Below are positions 46,182 through 58,542 of a stretch of DNA of 64,000 nucleotides, one piece after another. A program made the position numbers and the translations under genes. Origin of the DNA: Pyrus communis (lineage: Eukaryota; Streptophyta; Magnoliopsida; Rosales; Rosaceae); assembly GCF_963583255.1 (NCBI RefSeq), contig NC_084817.1, positions 14,328,121-14,392,120 on the forward strand, read 5' to 3'. The notes under the pieces were generated by a model. The model made no database searches and was not told the DNA's origin. It worked only from the letters and a program-made list of their open reading frames with translations. Within the stretch, counting starts at the first letter, position 1, and each line of letters begins with the position of its first letter.

Positions 46182-46491
46182 AAGGTTGGATAAGGTTCCT
46201 TGTTTCTTGCTTCTTCCTTATCTTCATTGTATTAGGACTTCTTCCACCAGATTTGTAGCCTTTCCTAGCTCTTCTAGTCTTCAATTTCGTCCATCCTCTT
46301 TGCTCCATTGTTAAGCTATCCAATCCATGCCCAAAAATGCTCCAAATAGCCTCAAAATGCACTTTCTTGCTCCTTTTGCCATTAGGACCTAAAAACACAC
46401 GAAAATAGCTTAAACTACTAAAACAACTATGAATTAACAACATAAATGCACGAAAACAAGCTAAGTAAGTTGCCTAAATATGCTCCTATCA
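46182..46491 (-). mobile_element. Element D 3' LTR, terminal segment
   Basis: It resumes D's U3 after the solo LTR and ends TATGCTCCTATCA at 46491, directly followed by a minus polypurine tract, so this is a 3' LTR. Confidence 0.8.
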
Positions 46492-46846
46492 AATTCCCCC
46501 ACACTTAGCTTTTGCTAGTCCTCGAGCAAAACGAAATAAACAAAACAAACAAAACATATTCTAGACCTTCCAACATGTACCTCAAGGATTTCCAACGAAC
46601 ATGACACATTAAAGAACATCATTCCCACGGTTTTTAGCTTTCTTTATACTTCAACAAACACTTAATCATAGTTACTACTTATTAGTTCTCATTTAATCAA
46701 TTAAAACAATGTTTTGAATGTAGTAACATGCCTTAGAGAATTCCCTCAATTCCTCACTAGAATGCACTCTATTTTCACACAGATTTTCTAACTTCACACC
46801 CTACACTAGTTATATGTGAGAAGATTGATGTAAATATGAAGACTAA
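46492..46846 (-). mobile_element. Element D 3' internal remnant with polypurine tract
   Basis: Polypurine tract 46492-46506 (complement AAGTGTGGGGGAATT), GCTCGAGGACTAGC motif, then 340 bases resembling C's 33225-33545. Cut at 46847 by a plus LTR; the last five bases are ACTAA. No coding part of D remains in the window. Confidence 0.8.
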
Positions 46847-47934
46847 TGATAGGAGCATATTTAGGCGACTTACTTAGCTTGTTTTCGTGCATTTATATTG
46901 TTAATTCATAGTTGTTTTAGTAGTTTAAGCCATTTTCGTGTGATTTTAGGTTCATATGGCTAAGGAAGCAAAAAAGATGCATTTTGGAGCAAAAATTGGA
47001 CTTGGAATGGATAGCTTATGTTTGGAGCAAAAGGAATGGACGAAATTGAAGGATTCCTAATCCATTGCAGCCACATGCACATTCAATCATTCACACCAAA
47101 ACCTTGCACATGCTTTCCCATTTCATTATTCATTCACTTTGCAGCCACCATTCACTCTTCATAAATCACCCACATGCACCCTTTAATCATTCAACCATAA
47201 AAGCACATGCTTTCACATTCATTTCAGCCACCAAACATCCACATGCATTCATCCTAGCTGTTTTGCACATGCATTCACTTAACCTAGCTGTCATGTTCCC
47301 TCTCCCATCCAAACCTAGCTGTCATGTTCCCTCTCCCATCCATTCATCTCCCTATAAAAACCATACACACTTCACACATGATTCAAGAAGAAATTCATTC
47401 ACTCTTCCATATTCCAGAAATTCGTCAAAACCTCTCCACACCCTTGCAGCAGCCACCAAAACACTTTTCTCCTCCATTGCAGCCACTCCAACCACTCCCC
47501 AAACCATTCACACCATCAAACTATCCTTAGACCTTGTGCTACAACGAAGAGGAAGATAAGAGGGCCTAAACGTTCATACAATTCAAGTTTGAGTTGTTGG
47601 AATGTTTAGGTGTTTCTTTGATTTCAATGTTTAATTTCAATACTCTTTGTTTTGTACGAATGAGGAATGGAAGAGAAGAGGGCCTAAACGTTCATACAAT
47701 TCAAGTTTGAGTTGTTGGAATGTTTAGGTGTTTCTTTGATTCCAATGTTTAAATTCAACTAAACCCCCCTTGGCTAGGGGGGGATTCGAAATATATGTTT
47801 ATGCTTGCATTTTGATTTGATTACTTCTAATTGCGTTTCATAAGTTGTGGATTCAATTCGTTTAACTGTTTGATTGATAACTTATTTATGTATGTGTTAT
47901 TGAGAGTGCACACTTAATTTTCATGCATGAATAT
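46847..47934 (+). mobile_element. Family I LTR, first part (plus), inserted in D
   Basis: From TGATAGGAGCATATTTAGG through CATGCA-rich U3 and the doubled R unit (about 47562 and 47680), interrupted at ATGCATGAATAT by the next LTR. The remainder is not in the window. Confidence 0.8.
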
Positions 47935-49357
47935 TGATAGGAGCATATTCATGCGACTTAAATGGCTTGTTCTCGTGCATTTACGTTATGTTTCTTTAGT
48001 TATTTTAGTCCTTTAAGCTATTTTCGTGTGTTTGTAGGTCCAAAGGGCTAAAGGAGCAAAAAGATGCATTTTGGAGACTTTTGGAGCACTTTTGGGCTAA
48101 GGATGGATAGCTTATGCTTGGCGCCAAAGTTTTGGACGAAATTGAAGACCTAATTGAAGACCAAAGTGTTGGAACCTTGTTCCCTTTAGTTTTAGGACAC
48201 TTAAAACTTTCCAATTCCCTTATGCCGTGCATCATCCATCTCTCTCCCTAAAACCGTGCACGTGCAAACACCTTCACCCACATGCACTCTTTTATTCTTT
48301 CATCATTCCATCCACTCATTCATCAAACCACTCCCATCCATTTCATCATTGCAAACATTCAAACAAACATCACTCAATGCCGTGAGTCCCATCCCATTTC
48401 CAGCTTTTCCTTTGCATTCCCCCTTTAATCAACACATGCATTCACTCACCACAAACAAGTCACATGCATTCAAACAAACATAATCATTCCATCACATGCA
48501 CATTCACCTTGCATTTGCAGAAAATCCACTTCATTGCACATGCATCTTCAACAAACAAGCCACATGCATTCATATTTCCCCTTTGTACCGTGGCTCCTCC
48601 TCCAGATTTCTAGCATTCCTTTCACATGCATCTTGGCAGATTTCACATGCACATTCACCCTAATCATTCACATAGCTTTAATCCACATGCATTTCCACCT
48701 AGCTTTCCATCTCACAACCACCAGAAATCTCCCAAAACCGTGCATATCAATCCCCTCATTCTCTAATTATTTCATCACATGCATTTTCAGCACATTCCCT
48801 TGCACATGCAGCCACACACTCAACCCATCCTTATGCCGTCCAAAACACATGCATTTCCAGCTTTTCACATGCTATTTCACCCACATGCACCAATAATCAA
48901 TCACACCTATCATCCCACATACATTTCCACCTATAAATATGCATCCATATCAGCCACAAAGGGGGGGATCCATTCACCACAGAAATAAGGCCTTTGTGCC
49001 AGAAATTCACCCATTCCAAACACTCTTCCATAAACTCATCCATTGCAGAAATGTAGACCATCAAACCACCCCCTTTGTGCCGTGAGTCTCCCCTACAAAT
49101 CCAAACACCATCCTTCCATTCCTCTACCACTACCCAAACCATTCACACCATCAAACTATCCTTAGACCTTGTGCTACAACGAAGAGGAAGAGAAGAGTGC
49201 CTAAACGTTCATACAATTCAAGTTTGAGTTGTTGGAATGTTTAGGTGTTTCTTTGATTTCAATGTTTTAATTTCAATACTCTTTGTTTTGTACGAATGAG
49301 GAATGGAAGAGAAGAGGGCCTAAACGTTCATACAATTCAAGTTTGAGTTGTTGGAAT
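47935..49357 (+). mobile_element. Element E 5' LTR, first part
   Basis: Starts TGATAGGAGCATATTCATGCG and stops at GTTGGAAT, where another LTR begins. It resumes at 53462 and continues into E's primer site. U3 is CATGCA-rich; TATA at 48932-48939. Confidence 0.75.
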
Positions 49358-50590
49358 TGATAGGAGCATATTCATGCGACTTAAATGGCTTGTTCTCGTG
49401 CATTTACGTTATGTTTCTTTAGTTATTTTAGTCATTTATGCTTCTTTTGTGTGTTTTCAGGTTCTAAGGGCAAAGTATGCAAAAGGATGCCTTTTGGAGC
49501 CTTTTGGAGCAAATTAGAGATTGGAATGGATATCATATGCTTGGAGCCAAGAGGATGGACGAAATTGAAGGATTCTTCCTCCATTGCAGCCACATGCACA
49601 TTCAATCATTCACACCAAAACCTTGCACATGCTTTCCCATTTCATTATTCATTCACCTTGCAGCCACTCCACATGCATTTCTAGCTTTTCCTTTGCATTC
49701 CCCCTTTAATCAACACATGCATCCACTCACCAAGAAATCATTCATTCCACATGCACCCAAAACACCACCAGAAATCATCATTGCCGTGGGTACCTATCCC
49801 ATTTCAGATTGTCATTCCACTTCATTGCACATGCATCTTCATAATTCAACACATGCATTCATTATTTATTTACTTTGCATCCTTTAATTTAATCACATGC
49901 ACATTCAAACAAACACAATCATTCCAGCCATACCTTGCATTTTCAGATTGTTCCTCCATCATTGCACCACAATGCAGCCACATGCACTTGTTCCTCTAAC
50001 ATTTCAGCCACTTGCACTCCCATTCTCTCCCAAAACCGTGCACATGCCTTCTCCTTGCATTTCCAGCCATTCCACATGCTATTTCAGCCACATGCACTCA
50101 TAATCATTCAACCAACATGTGCACATGCAACCTAGCTGTCATGTTCCCCCCATTTCACCTATAAATACTCATTCATTCACACTCATTCATACACAATTCA
50201 TTTCACAACAAAAATTGGTCCCTTGGGGCCGTGCCCTTCACAAAGTCCATCCATTCCATTCATACACTTCATCCATTGCAGAAATGTAGACCATCAAACC
50301 ACCCCCTTTGTGCCGTGAGTCTCCCCTACAAATCCAAACACCATCCTTCCATTCCTCCACCACTACCCAAACCATTCACACCACCAAACTATCCTTAGAC
50401 CTTGTGCTACAACGAAGAGGAAGAGAAGAGTGCCTAAACGTTCATACAATTCAAGTTTGAGTTGTTGGAATGTTTAGGTGTTTCTTTGATTTCAATGTTT
50501 TAATTTCAATACTCTTTGTTTTGTACGAATGAGGAATGGAAGAGAAGAGGGCCTAAACGTTCATACAATTCAAGTTTGAGTTGTTGGAAT
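49358..50590 (+). repeat. Truncated LTR, tandem unit 1
   Basis: 1233-base unit starting at an LTR terminus and ending GTTGGAAT. It is almost identical to the next unit with constant offset 1233. It contains U3, promoter and start of R only. Confidence 0.9.
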
Positions 50591-51726
50591 TGATAGGAGC
50601 ATATTCATGCGACTTAAATGGCTTGTTCTCGTGCATTTACGTTATGTTTCTTTAGTTATTTTAGTCCTTTATGCTTCTTTTGTGTGTTTTCAGGTTCTAA
50701 GGGCAAAGTATGCAAAAGGATGCCTTTTGGAGCCTTTTGGAGCAAATTAGAGATTGGAATGGATATCATATGCTTGGAGCCAAGAGGATGGACGAAATTG
50801 AAGGATTCTTCCTCCATTGCAGCCACATGCACATTCAATCATTCACACCAAAACCTTGCACATGCTTTCCCATTTCATTATTCATTCACCTTGCAGCCAC
50901 TCCACATGCATTTCTAGCTTTTCCTTTGCATTCCCCCTTTAATCAACACATGCATCCACTCACCAAGAAATCATTCATTCCACATGCACCCAAAACACCA
51001 CCAGAAATCATCATTGCCGTGGGTACCTATCCCATTTCAGATTGTCATTCCACTTCATTGCACATGCATCTTCATAATTCAACACATGCATTCATTATTT
51101 ATTTACTTTGCATCCTTTAATTTAATCACATGCACATTCAAACAAACACAATCATTCCAGCCATACCTTGCATTTTCAGATTGTTCCTCCATCATTGCAC
51201 CACAATGCAGCCACATGCACTTGTTCATCTAACATTTCAGCCACTTGCACTCCCATTCTCTCCCAAAACCGTGCACATGCCTTCTCCTTGCATTTCCAGC
51301 CATTCCACGTGCTATTTCAGCCACATGCACTCATAATCATTCAACCAACATGTGCACATGCAACCTAGCTGTCATGTTCCCCCCATTTCACCTATAAATA
51401 CTCATTCATTCACACTCATTCATACACAATTCATTTCACAACAGAAATTGGTCCCTTGGGGCCGTGCCCTTCACAAAGTCCATCCATTCCATTCATACAC
51501 TTCATCCATTGCAGAAATGTAGACCATCAAACCACCCCCTTTGTGCCGTGAGTCTCCCCTACAAATCCAAACACCATCCTTCCATTCCTCCACCACTACC
51601 CAAACCATTCACACCACCAAACTATCCTTAGACCTTGTGCTACAACGAAGAGGAAGATAAGAGTGCCTAAACGTTCATACAATTCAAGTTTGAGTTGTTG
51701 GAATGTTTAGGTGTTTCTTTGATTTC
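50591..51726 (+). repeat. Truncated LTR, tandem unit 2
   Basis: Near-copy of 49358-50493, then diverted at GATTTC|CATCATATTC into sequence that steps back to the U3 side. It has its own TATA (about 51403). Confidence 0.85.
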
Positions 51727-53456
51727 CATCATATTCACATGCATTCCATCCTTTAAAACATTACACATGCACTCCCTTTAATTAATTAAGCCACATTCAC
51801 TCCTCCATTTCAGAAATTCATCCATTGTACATACCACAACACAAACCCTTCCATTTTCAGAATGTAGACCATCACAAACTGCGCTTGGTGCCGTGGCCTT
51901 GAGGCACCACTCCCTTACAATCCAAACACCATCCTTCCATATTCCACCACTCCTCTTCCATTCCTCCATCACTCCCCAAACCATTCACACCATCAAACTA
52001 TCCCTAGACCTTGTGCTACAACGAAGAGGAAGAGAAGAGTGCCTAAACGTTCATACAATTCAAGTTTGAGTTGTTGGAATGTTTAGGTGTTTCTTTGATT
52101 TCAATGTTTAATTTCAATGCTCTTTGTTTTGTACGAATGAGGAATGGAAGATAAGAGGGCCTAAACGTTCATACAATTCAAGTTTGAGTTGTTGGAATGT
52201 TTAGGTGTTTCTTTGATTCTCTTTGTTTTGTACCATGAGGAACTAAACCCCCCTTGGTTAGGGGGTGATTCGAATATATGTTTATGCTTGCATTTTGATT
52301 TGAATACTTCTAATTGCATTTCATAAGTTGTGGATTCAATTTGTTTAACCGTTTGATTGATAACTTATTTATGTATGTTTATTGAGAATGCGCGCTTAAT
52401 TTTCATGCATGAATATGACGCTAGAATATAAGTAAGTTTCACCTAATCGTTATGAACTTATATTCACAAGTAGTGGAGGTTGCTTATAAACAATCGCGTT
52501 AAACAAATTATTGGCATAAGTTTCATGCAATCCATAGTAAGTCAACACTTATAATTTTCATAGAGCGTAATGATTCTTGCTTGTATCTCTTCTATGCATT
52601 CATGTTGAGGACTTGTGGGGAATGTTTTGAATTGTTGTATGCGCTAACCCATCCAATTCAATAACGTTAGGAAGATTTGAAGGTTAATTAGTGCATCACG
52701 GTTAACCCGGGGTGTTGAGTTTCATGGTTTATTGAAATGCAATTGGAAATCATTTTATTATGCAAGTATAACATGTATGGAGATGAACCCCTTAGCCATT
52801 CTATCATCCATTCATTCCATTCCATCAAATTCGTTTTACAATCTGTTTAATTTATTAACTTGTTTTGTTATTTAAATTCTCGTCAATTTAAAACCCCCCT
52901 TTACTTTCTTGTTCTTTAGTGTTTAGAATTTGTTTAGTTTATGTTTTAAAGTGTTTTGATTCAATTTTATTTCCCAATTTCGTCCAAATTCACCAAAGTG
53001 CTCAAAACTGCCCAGAAAGTGATTTTAAGGCACATTTGAGTGTTTTGGGTGATGTTTGAGTCTTTTGGTTTGTTTTAATGTTTTAAGTGTTTAGTTTTAC
53101 ATTCTTTGAGTTAGTTTAGTGTTTTATATTGTGTTTTTACGTTCTTGAGTCAAGTTATTACTTAATTTCGTCCAAATTTGTGTTTGTGCTCAAATCTGCC
53201 CAGAAAGTGGTTTTTAGGCAGATTTGAGTGTGTTTGTGGTGTTTTGAGTCTTTTGGTTTGTCTTAGTGTTTTAAAGTTTAGTTTTGCATTCTTTGAGTCT
53301 AGTATAGTGTTTCATATTGTTATTTTACGTTTTTGAGTCAAATCCAAGTGGTTAACAATCCCTCCTAATCCCCGGTCTAGAACGATCCCTACTTATACAT
53401 TTACTACAATTTGACGAAAAGAGGGTTTAATTTGTGTGCGTATAAATCTCGCATCA
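51727..53456 (+). mobile_element. LTR segment completing the inserted solo LTR
   Basis: It restarts in U3/R (matches 26157 onward in B's LTR) and runs to CTCGCATCA at 53456, followed by GGAAT. GGAAT also precedes the LTR starts at 49358 and 50591, so 49358-53456 as a whole behaves as one inserted LTR with target duplication GGAAT and an internal duplication. The first hairpin is damaged here (3' arm GGCACATTTGAG near 53036); the second (about 53196-53226) is intact. Confidence 0.75.
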
Positions 53457-55214
53457 GGAATGTTTAGGTGTTTCTTTGATTCTCTTTGTTTTGTACCATG
53501 AGGAACTAAACCCCCCTTGGCTAGGGGGTCATTCGAAATATATGTTTATGCTTGCGTTTTGATTTGATTACTTCTAATTGCGTTTCATAATTTGTGGATT
53601 CAATTTGTTTAACCGTTTGATTGATAACTTATTTATGAATGTTTATTAAGAATGCGCGCTTAATTTTCATGCATGAATATGACGCTAGAATATAAGTGAG
53701 TTTCACCTAATAGTTACGAACTTATATTCACAAGTAGTGGAGGTTGCTTATAAACAATCGCGTTAAATGAATTCTTGGCAAGAGTATCATGCATTCATAG
53801 TTACAATTTCCTCGTCAATACTTATAATTTTCATAGAGCTTAATGATTCTTGCTTGTATCTCTATTATGCAATCATGTAGGGGACTTGTGGGGAATGTTT
53901 TGAATTGTTGTATGCGCTAACCCATCCAATTCAATAACATTAGGAAGATTTGAAGGTTAATTAGTGCATCACGGTTAACTTGGGGTGTTGAGAATTAATG
54001 ATTTATTGAAACGCAATTGGAAATCATTTTATTATGCAAGTATAACATATGTGGAGATGAACCCCGTAGCTAACTTTCCATTCATTCAATTCCATCCATT
54101 TGTTCTTTCTTTTCTTGTTTCTGTTTTCATGTTTAATTTAACTTGTCGTTCAATTATGTTAAACATGTGGAACTAATTTCTTTTTAGTTAGAGGCGAATT
54201 TGAAGCCATGGACATATGTTGGTTATGATTTGATTTACTCCAGTTATGAACTCATGAACTTTAGATGTGGGTTACTTTTCTGTTTTGATTAAGAACTTGT
54301 TTATGTATGTGGGTTGAGGGTCGACACTTAATTTGCATGCCTAAACTTGATGCTAGGATATAAGGGAATTTCACCTAATCATTATGAACTTATATTCATG
54401 AGTAGTAAAGATCGCTAGTCACGATTGTGTTTAGTAAACCCTAGGCTGGATTAACATGCGTATTCCATAGTTATGAATGCCTAGTCGATGTTTATGATTT
54501 CCGTTGAACTTAATGATCTTTGTTGAATGTCTCTATCATGCGTATTCCATGGTTAGGGACTTTGATTAGGAATGCTTTGGATTGTTGTATGCGCTAACCC
54601 ATCCAATCCAATGAATCTAGGGAAATCTGAAAGTTAATTTAAGCGGACCTAATTAACTTGGAGCATTGTCATTCATCGTTTGTTGAAGTCATAACTGGGA
54701 GTCAATTTATATGCTTATGTTCATGTGTGGATAAGGAACCCTCTAACTAGTTTTTCATCATTTTATTTCATTAATTTCGTTTTTACAATCTGTTTGTTTC
54801 CAAGTTTCTGTTTTTATTTCAAGTTTCATTCAAAACCAACCCCCCATTTCTTTTAAAGTGTTAGATTAGTTAGAATTACATTTAGTTTGTGTTTTTAAGA
54901 GTTTTGAGTCAAGTCATTTCCCAAATTCGTCCAAAGTACTCAAGGTGCCCAAAACTGCCCAGAAAGTGATTTTTAGGCAGTTTTGAGTGTTTTGGTGCTG
55001 TTTTGAGTCTTTTCATTTGTTTTAGTGTTTTAAAGTTTAGTTTTGCATTCCTTGAGTCTAGTATAGTGTTTCATATTGTTATTTACGTTATTGAGTCAAA
55101 TCCAAGTGGTTAACAATCCCTCCTAATCCCCGGTCCAGAACGATCCCTACTTATACATATACTACAATTTGACGAAAAGAGGGTTTAATTTGTGTGCGTA
55201 TAAATCTCGCATCA
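53457..55214 (+). mobile_element. Element E 5' LTR, second part
   Basis: It continues from GGAAT|GTTTAGG and ends CTCGCATCA before the primer site. It contains a diverged direct duplication of the R/U5 module: 53520-54110 and about 54185-54765 share the order GCATGAATATGACGC, CACCTAAT, GCGCTAACCCATCC and GTTAATT blocks. One hairpin near 54950-54985. Confidence 0.75.
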
Positions 55215-55219
55215 AATTT

Positions 55220-55237
55220 TGGCGCCGTTGCCGGGGA
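55220..55237 (+). promoter_or_regulatory. Primer binding site of element E (tRNA-Asp type)
   Basis: TGGCGCCGTTGCCGGGGA after the spacer AATTT. The following TTAG...CTAATCCC hairpin has a shorter stem than in A. Confidence 0.9.
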
Positions 55238-55518
55238 TTAGAAAATTTGCTAATCCCTTGGATTGTTTTATTTTTGTTTGTTTTTATTCCAGATTCTTAA
55301 TCTTGTTTTGTTTCTTGTTTTAGGTACTAGTTCATGACTCGGAGTTCTCATCCGATTCGTGAACATATCCTGGAGTGATTGGGTTCTTCGTCCGGCTGCA
55401 AGACGTAAAAGAAAGCGCTACTTGGGAGGCAACCCAATGCACTGAAAAAATAAATAAATAAATAAAAATAAATTCATTTATTAAAAAAAAGATACTAAAC
55501 ATGGAGAAAGGTGGAGCT
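55238..55518 (+). mobile_element. Element E leader, gag remnant and post-pol motif
   Basis: Leader, 14-codon remnant MTRSSHPIREHILE (55334-55378), then the post-pol motif 55384-55436 including TTGGGAGGCAACCCAA (TTGGG pairs with CCCAA), then an AT-rich linker with AAATA repeats. Same architecture as B at 2512-2717 but running on into the antisense ORF. Confidence 0.8.
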
Positions 55519-56148
55519 TCACAAAGGTTGTTTACGTGAAGCCCCACTACGAGGCGTAGAAGCGGAAGGCATAGAAGCAGAAGGCATAGAAGCGGGAGGC
55601 ATCGGAGCGGAAGACATTGGAGCGGAAGCCATCGGAGCGGAAGTCATCGGAGCTAGAGCATTCCAGGCCTCAATACTTGGCCAAACGCTGGATGATCCAG
55701 GAAAAAGGTGCCTTTGGAGGAAAGACGAAAACCTTTGACGGTCACTTTGAATCCGAGCTTCAGACTCTTGCAGTTCATCAAGCTTCCTCTTCATGCCCGT
55801 CGAATAGTTGTTGGCAAGCACGTGCAAACTTCTATTCTCGTACTTAAGCTGCTGGATCTCTTGCTTAAGACTTTCCACCTCTGCCATCAAGGATTCCACC
55901 TGACGGGAGCGGGCAAGCAGGCGTTGGCCCATGTTCGACACAGAACTCGCACACTGAACACTAAGTGCGAGGGACTCTTGAACGGCCAACTCATCGGACC
56001 GCCCTGACAGCAGCCTACTATCTTTTGGAGTGAGGAGGTTCCTAGCTACTATTGTAGCTGTTGTGGCGTCCTGCATCACGGAGTCTTCACCTGTGAGAAG
56101 ACCGTTAGAAGATAAGAAAGAAGGGCGCCATACGTTACCTTGACGCGG
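55519..56148 (-). pseudogene. Antisense coiled-coil ORF of element E, 5'-truncated
   Basis: 210 codons homologous to the ORF at 21659-22438. It keeps the coiled coil (VESLMAEVESLKQEI block) and the Pro/Ala/Met repeat tail, and ends RKQPL with a proper stop, which shows the normal C terminus. The N-terminal 22 or so residues, including the start, are cut off by insertion of element F at 56149. Both copies keep an open frame over 200 codons with scattered substitutions, which hints at past coding constraint. Confidence 0.65.
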
Positions 56149-58418
56149 TGATAGGAGCAATATTTAGGCGACTTACTTAGCTTGTTTTCGTGCATTTATA
56201 TTGTTAATTCATAGTTGTTTTAGTCATTTAAGCCATTTTCGTGTGTTTTTAAGTTCATATGGCTAAGGAAGCAAAAAGATGCATTTTGGAGCAAATTAGA
56301 GATGGGAATGGATATCATATGCTTAAAGCCAAGTAGATGGACGAAATTGAAGACCAAACCATTCACTTATCACCCAAGTGTGTAATAGGATCAATTGGAA
56401 GGCAAGAAGGTGTAAACCTGATTTGCAAGTTGTGAAAACAAGGAAGAAAACGCTCAAAACACATGCCATATGTGGAAATACCATTTACATCAGATTTGAG
56501 CCATTTAACTTACCTTAAACACTTACCTTGTTTGTCATCCTCTCAGCCATATTTTAAAGTAATGAAAACCTGATTTGGAGGTGGAAAATAAGGAAACAAA
56601 GTTCAAAACAAATGCCATTCTCAGTAAATCAGATTCTAGCCTTTTATACACACTTCATTCCAGCCACTCCACATGCATTTCCAACCCACATGCCCCTTTA
56701 ATCATTCAACCATGCAGCCACACATTCACCCACATGCATTTCCACCCACATGCTCTCCCATTTCAGATTGCATCACACTTCATTCCAGCCACTCCACATG
56801 CATTTCCAACCCACATGCCCCTTTAATCATTCAACCATGCAGCCACACATTCACCCACATGCATTTCCACCCACATGCTCTCCCATTTCAGATTGCATCA
56901 CACTTCATTCCTCCCAAGCCACATGCACTCCCATCCATTTCATCATTGCAGCCACATATCCATCCCACTTCATCATTTCAGTCACCAAAACACTCCACAT
57001 GCATTTCCAGCTTTCCACCAAGTTCCTAGCTGTCATATTCCCTCTTTTTCACCTATAAATAAGCATCCATTGCAGCCACAAAACATTCACTCTTCCATAT
57101 TCAGAAAACCATCTCATATTCACATTCATTCACGCCAGAAATTCATTCCCTCTCTCTAACACAGCCATACTCCACCATTCTTCATATTTTCTGCCCAAAA
57201 ACACTCCTTGCCTTCCCCTACATCCATCCCTACCCTAAACACATCATTCTACATCATCCATAACCCCCAAAACTCACCAAAACCCCTTGTGCCGCAGCAA
57301 CTAGAGGAGAAGAGGCCTAAACGTTCATACAATTCAAGATTGAGTTGTTGGAATTTTTAGGTGTACTTCGATTCTTGTTTTTAATGTTTACTTTGTTATT
57401 ACTCTCTAAGTTTGTGGTAATCATGAGTGGCTAAACCCCTAATTAGTTAAGGGAAAGTTTGAAGCCATGAGCATGTTTGAAATATGAATTGATTTCTTCC
57501 AATTGTGATTTATTAAGTTGTGATTGCAATTCAATTATCATGTTTATTAAAAACTTGTTTTTGTATGTTGATTAGGGATGCATACTTAGTCTTCATGCAT
57601 AAACTCGATGCTAGTTTATAAACGAGTTTCACCTAATCGTCACAAGTTTATAAACATGAGTAGTGAAGGTTGCTAGTCACAACCGCGTTAATTGAATTCT
57701 TGGCAAAAGTATCATGCATTCATAGTTACAATTGCCTCGTCAACACTTATAATTTTCATAGAGCATAATGATCTCTCATTGTATCTCTTCTATGCATTCA
57801 TGTTGAGAACCATTGGAGAATGATTTGAATTGTCGCATGCATCATCCAATTCAATAACATAAGGAAAATTTGAGAGTTAATTAGTGCATCACGGTTAACT
57901 TGGGGTGTTGAGCATCATAGTTAATGAAAAACAATTGGAGAATCGATTCATATATAAATGTATCATGTGTGGAGAATGGACCTCTAACTAATCCATCCAT
58001 CATCTTGTTTCTCAAATCCGTTTATACAACCTGCCTAGTTTATTGACTTGTTTTGTTAATTCAATTTTCGTCAAATCAAAACCCCCCCCTTTACTTTCTT
58101 GTTCCTTGGTGCTTAAAATCTGTTTAGTTTATGTTTTAAAGTGTTTTGAATCAAGCCATAATCTTAAATTCGTCCAACATTGGGTTTAAGGTCAGAAACT
58201 GCCTAGTTAGTGTTTTTAGGCAGTTTTGAGTCTTTTGAACTTGTTTTGAGTCCTTTGAGTCTTTGTGAACGTTTTTAACTTTGTTTTTATGTTTTTGAGT
58301 CAATTTAGAGGTTTTAGCAAGCCCTCCTAATCCCCGGTCTAGAACGATCCCTACTTGCATCCTTACTACAATTTGACAACAAGAGGGTTAATTTGTGTGC
58401 TTAACTATTTTCGCATCA
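56149..58418 (+). mobile_element. 5' LTR of element F
   Basis: 2270 bases from TGATAGGAGCAATATT to TCGCATCA, inserted in E's antisense ORF (preceding bases CGCGG; the matching duplication is not in the window). U3 contains a 125-base tandem duplication (56651-56775 and 56776-56900), TATA at 57054-57061; R matches A. Its U5 lacks the paired hairpins of A and has the variant with arms AAACTGCC/GGCAGTTT (about 58196-58225). Confidence 0.9.
56651..56900 (+). repeat. 125-base tandem duplication in U3 of element F
   Basis: Two almost identical units beginning CACTTCATTCCAGCCACTCC, each with CATGCA words, about 150-400 bases upstream of the TATA box: an enhancer-like layout. Confidence 0.85.
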
Positions 58419-58423
58419 AATTT

Positions 58424-58441
58424 TGGCGCCGTTGCCGGGGA
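58424..58441 (+). promoter_or_regulatory. Primer binding site of element F (tRNA-Asp type)
   Basis: TGGCGCCGTTGCCGGGGA, five bases after the LTR. CCGGGGATTAG (58435-58445) is complementary to CTAATCCCCGG in U5 (58327-58337). Confidence 0.92.
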
Positions 58442-58542
58442 TTAGCAAAATTGCTAATCCCTTGTGTTTTTGCCGTATGTTTTTAGTGTAATTTACCTAG
58501 TTTTCTTATTTTGTTTTGTTTTCTTGGTTTAGGTACTAGTGC

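Noticed and set aside
49358..50590. Two independent LTR insertions at the same GGAAT site
   Set aside because: Only one downstream remainder exists, and the units are nearly identical with identical ends; tandem duplication is simpler.
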